The notes under the pieces are model-generated. The model saw only the letters and a program-made list of their open reading frames with translations. It was not told the DNA's origin and did not search any database. From contig JAIUNI010000001.1 of NCBI GenBank assembly GCA_020161935.1, positions 1,178,001-1,242,000 on the forward strand: a DNA stretch of 64,000 bases, given 5' to 3'. The stretch's first letter is position 1. Each line of letters begins with the position of its first letter. The translations under genes were made by a program, and so were the position numbers. The DNA comes from Chloroflexota bacterium. GTDB lineage: Bacteria; Chloroflexota; Anaerolineae; Aggregatilineales; Phototrophicaceae. Positions 8,936 through 18,653 of this stretch are shown piece after piece.

Positions 8936-10357
8936 CTACTTCTTCATGACTCCGCCGAGCGCATCGCACGACGGGCAGCCGCCACCGGGACGCAGCATCG
9001 CGTAACCACCCTGCGGGTCGTCAGCCGTGTAATACGGGAAATCGACATTGAAGACGATCATCATACGCACATGACCACTTTGGGCTGAAAGGGTTGCCGC
9101 CTGTGCCAGCCATGTCGCCTGTTGGGCAGCGGTCGTGTTTTGACCCCACGCGAAGTTCGCGGGCAGCGGTTGGCTGTAACCTTCTGGTGATAGATAACCG
9201 AGTTCGGTGAAGCAAACCGGCTTGCCGCCAAATGGGTTATAGCCGCGTGCCAACATCGAACCGAAGTAGTAGGTCGGATAGCCACCGCGCGGGTCGCCGC
9301 TCGCCTGCCCCGGAGGAATAACGCCTTCATTATAATGCAAGCCCACGCAGTCCATATAGTTGGCCGCGCCAGCCTGTGCCATCTGGGTCATGAAGGTGTC
9401 GTCGTTGCAACCCTGCGCGGTACAACCAGCCGTACCGAAGAAGCCGGTGGGGGCGGGTGCCGCGCTGATGACGATGGTATTGGCGTTGCTCGACTTAATC
9501 GCATTGAAGGCCGAAGCCAACATCTTCGTATAGGTGCCGCCGTTCACCTGACCAGCGGGCCATTCACGGTCGATGTTCGGTTCATTCCAAACTTCAATCG
9601 CATCCGCACCAGCGGCAGCCGCCTGACCGAGGAACCCGGCGTAGCCCGCCAGATAACCGTCGAAGTTTGCGCCGAGATCGGCCTTCTCACCCTTGATGCT
9701 CAAAAGAATCTTGAAGCCGTTCGAGTGAGCAACATTAACCTGACCGGCAACCTTGCTGCCATTTTCGCCGGGTGCGTAGTGAACCTGCTGCTTGACCCAC
9801 TTCATGCCTGCACGGTTCATAAGGCCGAATGTATTCAGGCTCATATCGAGAACCTGACCACCGAGTTCAAACCCACCAATAGCAGCCGAACCGGCGACTG
9901 GCGGCGGCAGGTTGGGATCAATTGTCGCACCAGCCACCGGGGCGGGAGCAGCTTCCGTCGAAATCTTGTCGCAAACGGCAATTTCAGTCAGGTCGAAGCT
10001 GACGCGCGTTTGGAAAACCTGACCACGCATACTGGTTAGTGTGTAAGTCCAACCAAAATAGATGGGACGATAAGCCGTAATATCAACCAGATCGACGCAG
10101 CCATCAATACCGCCGCTGGTGTTCCAGTCGCTTTCCTCAAATTCCCACTTGCTGACCAATGTCAAATCGACATTACGCGCTTCTTGAATGGCATCTCGCG
10201 AAGCCGCGAAACCGCGCCAAATCGGATCATTCGGTGTCGCGGTAGGCGCGGCCTGCGCCAGTGTAACCGCATTCGTTGGGAGCGAGAGTAGCAATACCAC
10301 CAGTGCCATCATGAGCACGCCGGTTGCCCCTACAAAATAGCGTGAAAATCGTTGCAT
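8936..10357 (-). CDS. Secreted TIM-barrel glycoside hydrolase-like protein
   Basis: 473 residues with an N-terminal signal peptide (GVLMMALVVLLLSLPTNAVTLAQA). A spacer of about 130 residues holds paired cysteines. A (beta/alpha)8-barrel region follows, from about residue 165. The clan GH-A pattern is visible: ADAIEVWNEPN (acid/base Glu after Asn) and, near the C-terminus, KPVCFTELGYLSPEGY (candidate nucleophile Glu in TELGY). It resembles Chloroflexota proteins annotated as cellulase-like, but no GH family can be assigned by eye. A terminator follows. The roughly 250 bases upstream contain no convincing -35/-10 pair, although a TACAAT lies about 85 bases before the start. Confidence 0.8.
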   Translation of the reverse strand: MQRFSRYFVGATGVLMMALVVLLLSLPTNAVTLAQAAPTATPNDPIWRGFAASRDAIQEARNVDLTLVSKWEFEESDWNTSGGIDGCVDLVDITAYRPIYFGWTYTLTSMRGQVFQTRVSFDLTEIAVCDKISTEAAPAPVAGATIDPNLPPPVAGSAAIGGFELGGQVLDMSLNTFGLMNRAGMKWVKQQVHYAPGENGSKVAGQVNVAHSNGFKILLSIKGEKADLGANFDGYLAGYAGFLGQAAAAGADAIEVWNEPNIDREWPAGQVNGGTYTKMLASAFNAIKSSNANTIVISAAPAPTGFFGTAGCTAQGCNDDTFMTQMAQAGAANYMDCVGLHYNEGVIPPGQASGDPRGGYPTYYFGSMLARGYNPFGGKPVCFTELGYLSPEGYSQPLPANFAWGQNTTAAQQATWLAQAATLSAQSGHVRMMIVFNVDFPYYTADDPQGGYAMLRPGGGCPSCDALGGVMKK

Positions 10358-10608
10358 TAGTCATTTTCTCCAGATAAACAAGTTCAGGTACTGAACCGCG
10401 TTATCACACGCGCTTTGTGTAAAACAGGTTTTCAGCGCGGAGATTGTACCAAATGTAGCGCAAAGCTAGTAGGGGTTATCAGAATTGCTAGTGAAAATAC
10501 ACTCAAATATCGTCTAGAACGGAGGTCAAGCGTGGGGTAAACGGCGGTCAATCAGCAAGATTTCCGACACAAAAGTTATCACATTAAGAAAAATTATGAC
10601 GAAATAAA

Positions 10609-10631
10609 AGGGAGTACAAAACGTACTCCCT
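10609..10631 (-). terminator. Rho-independent terminator after the CpXC gene
   Basis: AGGGAGTAC / GTACTCCCT, a 9-bp perfect stem with a 5-base loop, then TTTATTT on the minus strand, 13 bases past the stop codon. Confidence 0.8.
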
Positions 10632-10643
10632 AATGGTAACGGG

Positions 10644-11999
10644 TTATGCGAGGGCTTGGGTAGCCTCGCGCCGCACGAAGTCAAATCGCTGCATCACAGC
10701 AGGATCACCCTGCCCCGCGATTTGCTGCTCCACTGCGTCAATTGCGCCCAACAACGAAGCGCCAAACTCGCTCGCGTGCTGCGAGATCAAGCTGCGTACC
10801 TCATCTTCATTCGGCGCGTTCAACAACTGATTGATGAACTGGAGTTCTGGTGGCATACTCGCTTGCAGCGCGGCGACAATCCGGTTGTACACATCCTTCA
10901 GTTTGGCACTCGCGTTAATATCACCACGGCGAGTCACCTCTTGAATGTTCGCTGATAGCACCTGCAAAAACGTGTTGTCGATCATCGGTAAATTCGCCTG
11001 AATGACCTCATCAGGGTTCGGGCTGGCGACAATCACCCGCAGCAAGCCAACAGCCTCTTGCAGCGCCGCCTGTGCCTGTTGGTCGATCATCGCCGTCAGT
11101 TGGGCGAGAGCATCACGCAGTTTCTCAAGGTCAGCACGGTCATCCGCAGGCGCTTGACCGATGTATGCCGTCATCTCCTCAAAGAAGGTGTAGTCAAACA
11201 CCGGACGAATGAGGCCAACCAACGCCTGTAACCGCTGCTCGTCGCCGTTGTAGCTGATGGCGAGCTGCAAGAAATCAGCGCGGTTTGCACCTTGCCCCAA
11301 GGCGTTCACTGCGTCCGCCACTTCTGCAATGACGGCTTCCTGCGCTTGGCTCTGCTCCATCAACTGCTTGCCAAAGGTTGACAGTTCGACAATCTGGTTC
11401 TGGATATACGCCACCTGCTCGGCAACCTGTTCACGCCCTTCACCCAGCAACTGCTGGATGACCAGCGTCATCGTCTGGATGAACTGTGCGTCGATCTTGG
11501 CATCATGCTGCTGTACCAACTGCGGCAGCAAGTCCGGCGGCGACTGCATAAAGGTTTCAACCAGCTTCACGCGGTCACGCTGGTCTTTCATCATTTCCGG
11601 TGTAACACCGTCCGCTTGGAGTACCTGCTCAATCAACCCCTGCATGGTGAGGGCTTGTCGCGGCTGCAACAGGTACGCCTTGAACCCACCTTGCGGCAAA
11701 CTGGACGTGACATCACGCATTAGCTCGCCAATCGCCTTTTCCTGTGCATCCTTAGGCAAGCCAAGTTCCATTGGCACGTAGGATAGCAGCAGTTCTTTTG
11801 ACGCATCATGGTACAGAATCGGCGCAAGTACCGTATTCGGTGCGCCGCAGTTTGGGCATTGCACCATATTGATATTGCCGCCCAGCAACGCGATTTTCGC
11901 TTGCGGGTTCTCGGCGGGGTCAATCACACTTTGAATCGTCGCGCGGATAGGCTGGCGACACTGCACACATTGGATCGTGGTTTGAATAGTTTTCGGCAT
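10644..11999 (-). CDS. CpXC-domain protein
   Basis: A 451-residue cytosolic protein of unknown role. The N-terminus carries a CpXC-type zinc ribbon: CVQC near residue 11 and CPNC near residue 48 (CxxC pairs), with the IALLGGNINMVQCPNCG context typical of the family. The rest is almost entirely alpha-helical and rich in Gln, Glu and Ala (FIQTMTLVIQQLLGEGREQVAEQV and others), suggesting a long helical or coiled-coil scaffold. The ATG at 11999 has GGAG five bases upstream and is preferred to the GTG just before it. It starts 25 bases after the histidine kinase stop and so is probably co-transcribed with it. Confidence 0.8.
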   Translation of the reverse strand: MPKTIQTTIQCVQCRQPIRATIQSVIDPAENPQAKIALLGGNINMVQCPNCGAPNTVLAPILYHDASKELLLSYVPMELGLPKDAQEKAIGELMRDVTSSLPQGGFKAYLLQPRQALTMQGLIEQVLQADGVTPEMMKDQRDRVKLVETFMQSPPDLLPQLVQQHDAKIDAQFIQTMTLVIQQLLGEGREQVAEQVAYIQNQIVELSTFGKQLMEQSQAQEAVIAEVADAVNALGQGANRADFLQLAISYNGDEQRLQALVGLIRPVFDYTFFEEMTAYIGQAPADDRADLEKLRDALAQLTAMIDQQAQAALQEAVGLLRVIVASPNPDEVIQANLPMIDNTFLQVLSANIQEVTRRGDINASAKLKDVYNRIVAALQASMPPELQFINQLLNAPNEDEVRSLISQHASEFGASLLGAIDAVEQQIAGQGDPAVMQRFDFVRREATQALA

Positions 12000-12023
12000 C
12001 ACAACTCCAGAGAAGTCATTCGA

Positions 12024-13592
12024 TTATAGGGGGATCGTAAAGTAAAATGTTGACCCGCTTCCGGGCTTGCTTTTAACGCGAATATTACCACCGTGAGCCT
12101 CGACAACCGCTTTGGCGAGATACAGGCCAAGACCAGTACCTTTCGTCTTCTTGCTCAGTGGTCCGTCAACCCGATAGAACCGTTCGAATACACGTTCTTG
12201 TTCGACCTCAGGAATGCCTTCCCCTTGGTCGCGCACAAAAATTGTGGCATACCGGTCATCGACCTCTCCCCCCAGCGTGATTGTACCACCGTCGGGCGAG
12301 TACTTGATAGCATTACTCACAAGGTTATCCAATACCTGACGCAAACGAACAGCATCACCCTGTAAGGGAGGGAAATCTTTGGGAAAATTGAGTACAAACT
12401 TGTGCTTGGTCGTCTGTGTCTTGAAGCGCTCAACCACCTGTGCGGCAAGCTGATCGAGATGCACTTCACCGAGGTCGAGGCGCATCCGCTCGGCTTGGAG
12501 CTTACTGGCTGCCAACAAATTTTCGATGAGCGCGGTCAAGCGGTCGGCCTCATCTTCGATCACTTCGAGGCTGTCACGGATCACATGCGGGTCCCAAACA
12601 GCATCTTCACGCCGCAGCGTTCCGGCATACCCCTTGATAAGCGCGACCGGTGTTTTCAGTTCATGGGATACGGTAGAGATAAAAACATTCTGCATTTCTT
12701 GGGCGCGACGGAAGTTCGTAATATCCCGCACATTCGCCACGATATTCAGCAGCGTGCCATCGTCCGAAAGCAGCGGTGCGTATGTAATGCCAACACTCAA
12801 GGTCATTCCATCAAGCCGCAACAGATCACCTTCGACGTATAAGGTTTCAAGCGGTGTGTCTTTATTCGCTTTGAACGGCCAACCATTGTCTAACGCTTGG
12901 CGCAAATCGCCGCGTTCCAAGCGCTTCCACTGAATAACCCGGTCGTGATATTGGGCAAGCGCGTCTTGTACTGACCAACCCGTCATGCGTTCGAGCGCGT
13001 GGTTGAAACCCAAAATGTGCTGCTGCGGGTCAAGCATCATCACGCCATCCGCGCTGTGATCGAGGATCGCGCCGAGCTGCTTACGCTCATGGTTGATACG
13101 CGCATACAGTTGAGCATTATGCACTGCAATGGCCGCTTGATCGGCAAAACTTTGCAAGATTTGCTGGTCGTTTTCGGTGGGCTGCACCCAATAAGAACGG
13201 AAAATAATCAGCAAGCCAACCGGTTCATCACCAATAACCAACGGCAAGAACAACGATTGGCGCAGGGTGCGATCCAACGAAATCGCCATCTGGTTGAGCT
13301 TGGTGTTGATGAAATCGCGGTCGTAGCCCCAATTGCTGCTGCCCACCATCTCATCAAGATGCTGGTTGAGTTCTGCGCGGTGATCGTCCTCCACACCCAG
13401 CGTTGCGTGAATCGCGTAATGGTCGTTCGCCTCGCGCAGCGCGACCACACCCACCTTCCCGGCCAGCATAACGGTCGAAGCGTGCAGCACGAGCCGCAGC
13501 ACCTCAGCCAAATCAAGCTGGGCGGTCATAGCGCGTGAAATTTCAAGGAGAAAATCGCGCTGGCGTACTCGGAAGTCAGGTAACATTAACAT
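12024..13592 (-). CDS. Soluble GAF-PAS sensor histidine kinase
   Basis: 522 residues without membrane segments, so an intracellular sensor. A GAF domain occupies about residues 15-165 and a PAS domain about 175-290 (AILDHSADGVMMLDPQQHILGFNHALERMTGW). The HisKA phospho-acceptor His is near residue 311 in FISTVSHELKTPVALIKG. The ATPase domain has an N box (LDNLVSNAIKYS), G1 (VRDQGEGIPE), an F-box (RVFERFYRV) and G2 (KGTGLGLYLAKAVVEAHGG). It could pair with the orphan response regulator at 7.9-8.6 kb, a guess from proximity. A TACAAT hexamer at 13599-13604 would place the transcription start on or next to the ATG. Confidence 0.93.
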   Translation of the reverse strand: MLMLPDFRVRQRDFLLEISRAMTAQLDLAEVLRLVLHASTVMLAGKVGVVALREANDHYAIHATLGVEDDHRAELNQHLDEMVGSSNWGYDRDFINTKLNQMAISLDRTLRQSLFLPLVIGDEPVGLLIIFRSYWVQPTENDQQILQSFADQAAIAVHNAQLYARINHERKQLGAILDHSADGVMMLDPQQHILGFNHALERMTGWSVQDALAQYHDRVIQWKRLERGDLRQALDNGWPFKANKDTPLETLYVEGDLLRLDGMTLSVGITYAPLLSDDGTLLNIVANVRDITNFRRAQEMQNVFISTVSHELKTPVALIKGYAGTLRREDAVWDPHVIRDSLEVIEDEADRLTALIENLLAASKLQAERMRLDLGEVHLDQLAAQVVERFKTQTTKHKFVLNFPKDFPPLQGDAVRLRQVLDNLVSNAIKYSPDGGTITLGGEVDDRYATIFVRDQGEGIPEVEQERVFERFYRVDGPLSKKTKGTGLGLYLAKAVVEAHGGNIRVKSKPGSGSTFYFTIPL

Positions 13593-13612
13593 GGGAAAAT
13601 TGTAGCACTATC

Positions 13613-13630
13613 TGCTATACGAATATAGCA
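13613..13630. repeat. Short palindrome between the ROK and histidine kinase genes
   Basis: TGCTATA-CGAA-TATAGCA, a perfect 7-bp inverted repeat; the minus-strand loop is TTCG. It lies after the ROK stop codon and just upstream of the kinase -10-like hexamer, so it may be a weak terminator or an operator. Confidence 0.4.
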
Positions 13631-13669
13631 TTTTGCAGATTTTCTATTACATTTCTTACGAATGATATT

Positions 13670-14656
13670 TCAAGTGGCGCTCAAATGCACAATGGCCTCG
13701 CTCACATCGGTTAAACCGCCTTTGGTGACCACCAACGCTGCTGCGCCGATAATGCTGACATTTTCGCCCAGCGCAGCCCGTTCAATCTTCAAATCTTGCC
13801 AGTACGACGAGTCAATCGCGTATTTCTGTATCGCTTCACGCATCGGTGCCCATAGCAGCTCACCTAAATTGTTACTGACCCCTCCCCCAAACACCAGAAT
13901 TTCAGGGTTAAACAGATGCAGCAAACTCACCATCCCCAAACCGAGGAAGTACCCGGCCTCGCGCACAATTTCCAGCGCTAACGCATCCCCCGCTACAGCC
14001 GCCTTCCCTACTGTTGCGCCGGTAATCTGTTCAAGATCACCATTCACAGCCTCGCGAATACTGGATGCCGCGCCCGCCTCCAAACGTTCCTTCGCTTTAC
14101 GAGCGAGCGCGGGGCCGGCTGATTCTTCCTCAAGGCGGCTGGGCTTCGGCAGCGACTGCACAATGATATGTCCGGCCTCTGCGCCTAAGCCAACCTTACC
14201 CAGCAGCATCTTGCCGTCAATGATAATCCCGCCACCGACCCCCGTACTCACGGTAATAAAGATCGTATCGCGGTAGCCTTTTGCCGCGCCCATCACCGTT
14301 TCGGCTAACCCTGCCACATTCGCATCGTTTCCGATATAGACCGGCACATCAAATTCTTCATGTAGAATGTCCGCTAACGGAACGTTGTGCCAACCCTTTA
14401 GGTTTGGTGGTGCGACAATCACGCCGGTAAGCGGATTTAACGGGCCGGGGGACGAAACACCGATACCCTCAACGGTTCGACCGTCGGTCGGCCAAACTTT
14501 GCGTACCATCTCTTTAAAGCGCCGTAGGGTATCCTCTAACCCCTTTTCGTCTTCGGTCAATGTTTCTTCCTTGATCTCAATTTCAAGTTTCCCATTCAAG
14601 CGGGCAGCACGGATTCGCGTGCCGCCCAAATCGACTGCAATAATCGCTTCGGACAT
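13670..14656 (-). CDS. ROK-family sugar kinase
   Basis: 328 residues. The ATP-binding phosphate 1 motif is IAVDLGGTRIRAARL at the N-terminus. VSTGVGGGIIIDGKMLLG and the catalytic-type GNDANVAGLAE match ROK kinases such as glucokinase, which phosphorylate glucose or a related hexose using ATP. No DNA-binding helix-turn-helix is present, so it is an enzyme rather than a ROK repressor. After GAEAGHIIV, where most ROK proteins carry a Cys-rich zinc motif, it has PKPSRLEEESAGPAL with no cysteines. Sugar specificity cannot be read off. Confidence 0.87.
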   Translation of the reverse strand: MSEAIIAVDLGGTRIRAARLNGKLEIEIKEETLTEDEKGLEDTLRRFKEMVRKVWPTDGRTVEGIGVSSPGPLNPLTGVIVAPPNLKGWHNVPLADILHEEFDVPVYIGNDANVAGLAETVMGAAKGYRDTIFITVSTGVGGGIIIDGKMLLGKVGLGAEAGHIIVQSLPKPSRLEEESAGPALARKAKERLEAGAASSIREAVNGDLEQITGATVGKAAVAGDALALEIVREAGYFLGLGMVSLLHLFNPEILVFGGGVSNNLGELLWAPMREAIQKYAIDSSYWQDLKIERAALGENVSIIGAAALVVTKGGLTDVSEAIVHLSAT

Positions 14657-14715
14657 AATTAAAGAAAAGCTCCTGCTCTGATTGAGGGTCTAACGAGTAT
14701 TCTAAGCGTTTGCAG

Positions 14716-14744
14716 TTGAACGGATGTTCAGGATTCGTTAAAAT
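14716..14744 (+). promoter_or_regulatory. Sigma70-type promoter for mutS
   Basis: TTGAAC, a 17-base spacer, then TAAAAT, about 50 bases before the mutS ATG. Confidence 0.6.
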
Positions 14745-14793
14745 TACTGGTGATTTCATCCAAACACCATAACTACAACTAGGAATTAATTTT

Positions 14794-17430
14794 ATGGCGC
14801 GTGTTACGCCCCTACGCCAACAATATCTCGATATTAAAAAACAATATCCCGATTGTATCCTATTTTTCCGCCTCGGCGATTTTTACGAAACATTTGATGA
14901 AGATGCTGAAACCGCCGCTCGCGAGCTTGATCTGGTGCTAACAGGCCGTCCAGTGAGTAAAGAAGAACGTGTGCCGATGGCCGGTGTTCCACATCACGCG
15001 CTCGAAGGCTATGTCGCACGACTGATTGAAAAAGGCTACCACGTCGCCGTTTGCGAGCAGATGAGCGAACCGGATGGACGTGGCATCGTCGAACGCGAGG
15101 TCACACGGGTCATCACCCCCGGCACGGTGATTGAACCGGAACTGCTGGTTGAAACGAAGTCAAATTACTTGATGGCGATTGTACCGATTGGGGATACTGG
15201 CAGCGGTCAGTGGACACGAGCGGGAATTGCCTACGTGGATATTTCAACCGGCGAGTTCGCGGCGACACAGCTCGAAGGCGATAACGCCGGCGTGCTGGTG
15301 CTTGAAGAACTGGCTCGCGTATCCCCACACGAAGTCATCATGCCCGCCTCATGGGTCGAACGCGGTGTATCATTTCCCGAAGGCGTACACCTGAGTTCGG
15401 TACCGGATTGGCGCTTTGAAAAAGGCAACGCGGAAACTGCGATGACGCAGCACTTCCATACCCGCACGCTCGATGGCTACGGATTAGGCGAAATGCCTGC
15501 TGCCGTACGGGCAGCCGGCGCAGTCTTGCAATACGTCCGCGACACGCAGCGCAGTTCTCTCGCGCAGCTCACGACGATCCGCGCCTATTCAACGGCCAGC
15601 TTCATGGTACTTGACCCTTTTACACGCCGAAACCTCGAACTGACTGAAACCATCCGCAGCCGTAAAGTGGAAGGCAGCTTGCTCAGTACGCTCGACCGTA
15701 CCGTAACGGCAATGGGTGCGCGGTTGCTGCGTACGTGGATTAGCCAACCGCTGCTCGAAATCAACCGCCTCAACGCGCGTTTGGACGCAGTTGAAGCCCT
15801 GACAGGCGATGAAGTTCTCAGAGCAGAATTACGCACGGCGCTGAAAGGCATCTCGGACATCGAACGCTTAACCAACCGCCTGTTGGTTGGTCGTTCCGGC
15901 CCGCGTGACTTGCTTGGCTTGAAGGCCAGTTTGGACATTGTGCCGCACATCCAAAAGCTGATCGAACCGACTCCTTCACTGGCAGCGCTCATCAAGACCA
16001 TGCACGCCTGTGATGATGTTAGCGATCACATCACCCGCGCCATCAGCGATGAACCACCCGCCGTACTCAACACCATCGGCTCAATACGTCCCGGTTACGC
16101 GCAAGAACTGGACGACATTCTCAACGCCACCCGCGACGCGCGTGATTGGATCGCCAACCTCGAACCGCAAGAGCGGCGGCGCACAGGAATCGCCAGCGTC
16201 AAAGTCGGCTTCAACAAAGTATTCGGCTACTACATCGAGGTCAGCAACGCGAACACCGATAAAATCCCCTCCGACTACATCCGCAAGCAAACCCTCGTGA
16301 ACGCCGAACGCTATATCACGCCGGAACTCAAAGAATACGAAACGTTGGTTCTCAACGCCGAGGAAGAAATCCTCAAAGTTGAAAAGCGGCTTTTTGAGGA
16401 TTTGTGCAATAACATTTCGCAGTCCGCGCCGCGCCTGTTACAAACCGCGCGTGCTGTTGCTCACTTAGACGCGCTGCTTTCGCTGGCCGAAGTGGCCGTC
16501 CGCGAAGGTTATGTGCGCCCCACCCTCACCGACAACGACCTGCTCATCCTGAAAGATGGTCGCCATCCGGTCGTGGAAAAACTGCTGCAAGATGGCGTGC
16601 GCTATGTCCCCAATGACACCCACTTCGACAGTATGTCACGCATCCACATCATCACCGGCCCGAATATGTCCGGTAAATCCACCTACATCCGGCAGGTCGC
16701 GATCATTACGCTGCTGGCGCAAATCGGCAGCTTCGTCCCGGCTGATGAGGCGACCATCGGCTTGGTTGACCGCATTTTCGCCCGCATCGGCGCACAGGAT
16801 GAAATTCATGCCGGGCAAAGTACCTTCATGGTCGAAATGATCGAAACGGCAAGGCTTCTTTCAGGCAGCAGCCGCCGGAGCTTGCTCATCCTCGATGAAG
16901 TCGGGCGCGGCACATCCACTTATGACGGGTTAGCCATCGCCCGTGCGGTCGTCGAACACATCCACAACAGCCCACGCCTCAACTGCCGCACGCTTTTCGC
17001 CACGCACTACCACGAACTCACCGAGATGCCGAACATCCTTCCGCGCACCCGCAATTACAACGTTGCCGTCAGCGAGGAAGGCGAAAATATTGTGTTCCTG
17101 CACAAGGTCATTACCGGCGGTGCTGACCGCAGCTACGGCGTGCATGTCGCCCAGTTGGCAGGGATGCCCCGCCCCGTTGTCGAACGCGCCCGCGAACTGC
17201 TGCACCACCTCGAATCGCAGGGCAGCGACTTCAAACTCCCGACAGCCGTGCCAGCACCTGCCGCTACATCAAAACAACGTACCCGTGAGGAGGCCGGACA
17301 AATGCGTATGTTCGCCGAGCCAAACAGCCCTGCCCTCGAAGCCTTGCGTAAGCTAGAGGTCGATAACCTCAGCCCGCTCGAAGCCCTGACCAAGCTGTAC
17401 GAACTCAAACGCATGGCGACTGAAAAATAA
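14794..17430 (+). CDS. mutS: DNA mismatch repair protein MutS
   Basis: Recognises mismatches and small loops and recruits MutL using ATP. 878 residues, normal for MutS1. The N-terminal mismatch-reading motif is LFFRLGDFYETF (Phe-x-Glu). Domains II-III and clamp follow. The C-terminal ATPase has Walker A ITGPNMSGKSTYIRQ near residue 622, the MutS signature (AGQSTFMVEM), Walker B LLILDEVGRGTSTYDG and the switch His in FATHYHEL. The C-terminal tail (SPLEALTKLYELKRM) matches the dimerisation helix-turn-helix. AGGA lies nine bases before the ATG. It is transcribed alone and faces a terminator shared with DUF1385. Confidence 0.98.
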   Translation: MARVTPLRQQYLDIKKQYPDCILFFRLGDFYETFDEDAETAARELDLVLTGRPVSKEERVPMAGVPHHALEGYVARLIEKGYHVAVCEQMSEPDGRGIVEREVTRVITPGTVIEPELLVETKSNYLMAIVPIGDTGSGQWTRAGIAYVDISTGEFAATQLEGDNAGVLVLEELARVSPHEVIMPASWVERGVSFPEGVHLSSVPDWRFEKGNAETAMTQHFHTRTLDGYGLGEMPAAVRAAGAVLQYVRDTQRSSLAQLTTIRAYSTASFMVLDPFTRRNLELTETIRSRKVEGSLLSTLDRTVTAMGARLLRTWISQPLLEINRLNARLDAVEALTGDEVLRAELRTALKGISDIERLTNRLLVGRSGPRDLLGLKASLDIVPHIQKLIEPTPSLAALIKTMHACDDVSDHITRAISDEPPAVLNTIGSIRPGYAQELDDILNATRDARDWIANLEPQERRRTGIASVKVGFNKVFGYYIEVSNANTDKIPSDYIRKQTLVNAERYITPELKEYETLVLNAEEEILKVEKRLFEDLCNNISQSAPRLLQTARAVAHLDALLSLAEVAVREGYVRPTLTDNDLLILKDGRHPVVEKLLQDGVRYVPNDTHFDSMSRIHIITGPNMSGKSTYIRQVAIITLLAQIGSFVPADEATIGLVDRIFARIGAQDEIHAGQSTFMVEMIETARLLSGSSRRSLLILDEVGRGTSTYDGLAIARAVVEHIHNSPRLNCRTLFATHYHELTEMPNILPRTRNYNVAVSEEGENIVFLHKVITGGADRSYGVHVAQLAGMPRPVVERARELLHHLESQGSDFKLPTAVPAPAATSKQRTREEAGQMRMFAEPNSPALEALRKLEVDNLSPLEALTKLYELKRMATEK

Positions 17431-17453
17431 AGGGGGGCTTACGGTGGAAATAA

Positions 17454-17481
17454 AAACGGACGCATGGTTATGCGCCCGTTT
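17454..17481. terminator. Terminator between convergent mutS and DUF1385 genes
   Basis: A 12-bp stem, AAACGGACGCAT against ATGCGCCCGTTT with one G-U pair, with a four-base GGTT loop. The T-run is best on the minus strand (TTTTTATTT), so it mainly ends the minus-strand unit but can act on both. Confidence 0.7.
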
Positions 17482-17500
17482 GATTCTCGTTTAAGTCAGG

Positions 17501-18637
17501 TTAGCTTTTCGCCGCAGCCGCCAACGTGGGTGAAACGGCTTCCGGTCGCGGTTCCGGTATCACCAGTTCCTCGCGCTTCAGCAGTCCTTCCGATGCCAAC
17601 ACATGATTAAATGAGACAATCGCCACCTCAATCATATGCAAGTCAGGCTGGCGGGTCGTCAGGTGTTGAAGCGCCAAATTCGGCTTCACAATGATGCGAA
17701 TAATCGGGTTATTGATATTACGCGCTGTAAAACGCAGCAGTTCATAGGCGATACCCGCAATCACCGGAATAAAGATGATGCGCGACAAAATCAGCAGCAG
17801 GAACGGCGGACGACCCAGCAGCGAGAACACGAACACGCTCACGAACACCACCGTCAGCAAGAACGCCGTACCGCAGCGCGGGTGTTCAATCGGGTACTTC
17901 GACACGATTTCCGGCGTGAGTTCCGCCCCAGCTTCATAAGCGTTGATCGTTTTATGCTCCGCCCCGTGATAGCCGAATAACCGCTTTACATCCGGTATAC
18001 GACCGATCAACCAAATATAACCGATCAGCAAACCAAGCTGTACAAAACCTTCAATTAAATTGATGAGGAAAGCATTCAAACCGGGAGGCAGACCAGCATT
18101 ACTCGGAGCCGTAACCGCTGCCGTTCCGTCGGCTGGCGGCGTTACAACCTCAGTTCCATCTGTTGTGGTCGTAACGACTGCGGCAGGGTCGGTTGACAAC
18201 CCGACCGCATGACCAATACCCGTCGCCAATGTGGTCGGCAGCAAGAAGAACAACCCGATACCCAACAACAGCGAAACGGCGATAGTCGCCCACCCAATCG
18301 GGCCGTTGAAGTTCACGTCTTCTTCTTCACCAAGCGCCACATCCGCCGCCCACATCAGTGCCCGTGTACCAAGCCCAAGCGCATCCCACAGGCCAACCAC
18401 CCCACGCACGAACGGGGTCTTAGCAATACGCCCGCGATACAGGGTTGCATTCAACGGTTGCTCGTGGACAACAATTTGCCCTTCAGGGTCGCGGACGGCG
18501 ATGGCGGCATTATGCGCCCCGCGCATCATCACACCCTCGATAACCGCTTGCCCGCCGTAGGAAAAGCGGATTTCACCATGCTCATTAACACCTGCCGATC
18601 CATTGGTGGACGGCGTAGTTGCACCATTTGACGACAT
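17501..18637 (-). CDS. DUF1385 (YqhQ-like) membrane protein
   Basis: About 378 residues, matching the DUF1385 family: YGGQAVIEGVMMRG near the N-terminus, then GYHGAEHKTINAYE, HPRCGTAFLLTVV and PNLALQHLTTRQPD. Around five hydrophobic helices are visible. A low-complexity Thr/Val/Ala/Pro linker (VVTTTTDGTEVVTPPADGTA) sits between two helices and looks like an external loop insertion. The family's function is not established. The ATG at 18637 has AGAGG close upstream; a TTG at 18661 would overlap the previous stop. It lies 16 bases downstream of the hydrolase-like gene, in the recJ unit. Confidence 0.87.
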   Translation of the reverse strand: MSSNGATTPSTNGSAGVNEHGEIRFSYGGQAVIEGVMMRGAHNAAIAVRDPEGQIVVHEQPLNATLYRGRIAKTPFVRGVVGLWDALGLGTRALMWAADVALGEEEDVNFNGPIGWATIAVSLLLGIGLFFLLPTTLATGIGHAVGLSTDPAAVVTTTTDGTEVVTPPADGTAAVTAPSNAGLPPGLNAFLINLIEGFVQLGLLIGYIWLIGRIPDVKRLFGYHGAEHKTINAYEAGAELTPEIVSKYPIEHPRCGTAFLLTVVFVSVFVFSLLGRPPFLLLILSRIIFIPVIAGIAYELLRFTARNINNPIIRIIVKPNLALQHLTTRQPDLHMIEVAIVSFNHVLASEGLLKREELVIPEPRPEAVSPTLAAAAKS

Positions 18638-18653
18638 TACAACCTCTTTTACC

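Noticed and set aside
9335..10039. A 234-residue open frame on the plus strand inside the secreted hydrolase-like gene
   Set aside because: It lies entirely antisense to a gene with signal peptide and GH-A motifs, has no ribosome-binding site and its composition mirrors the other strand.
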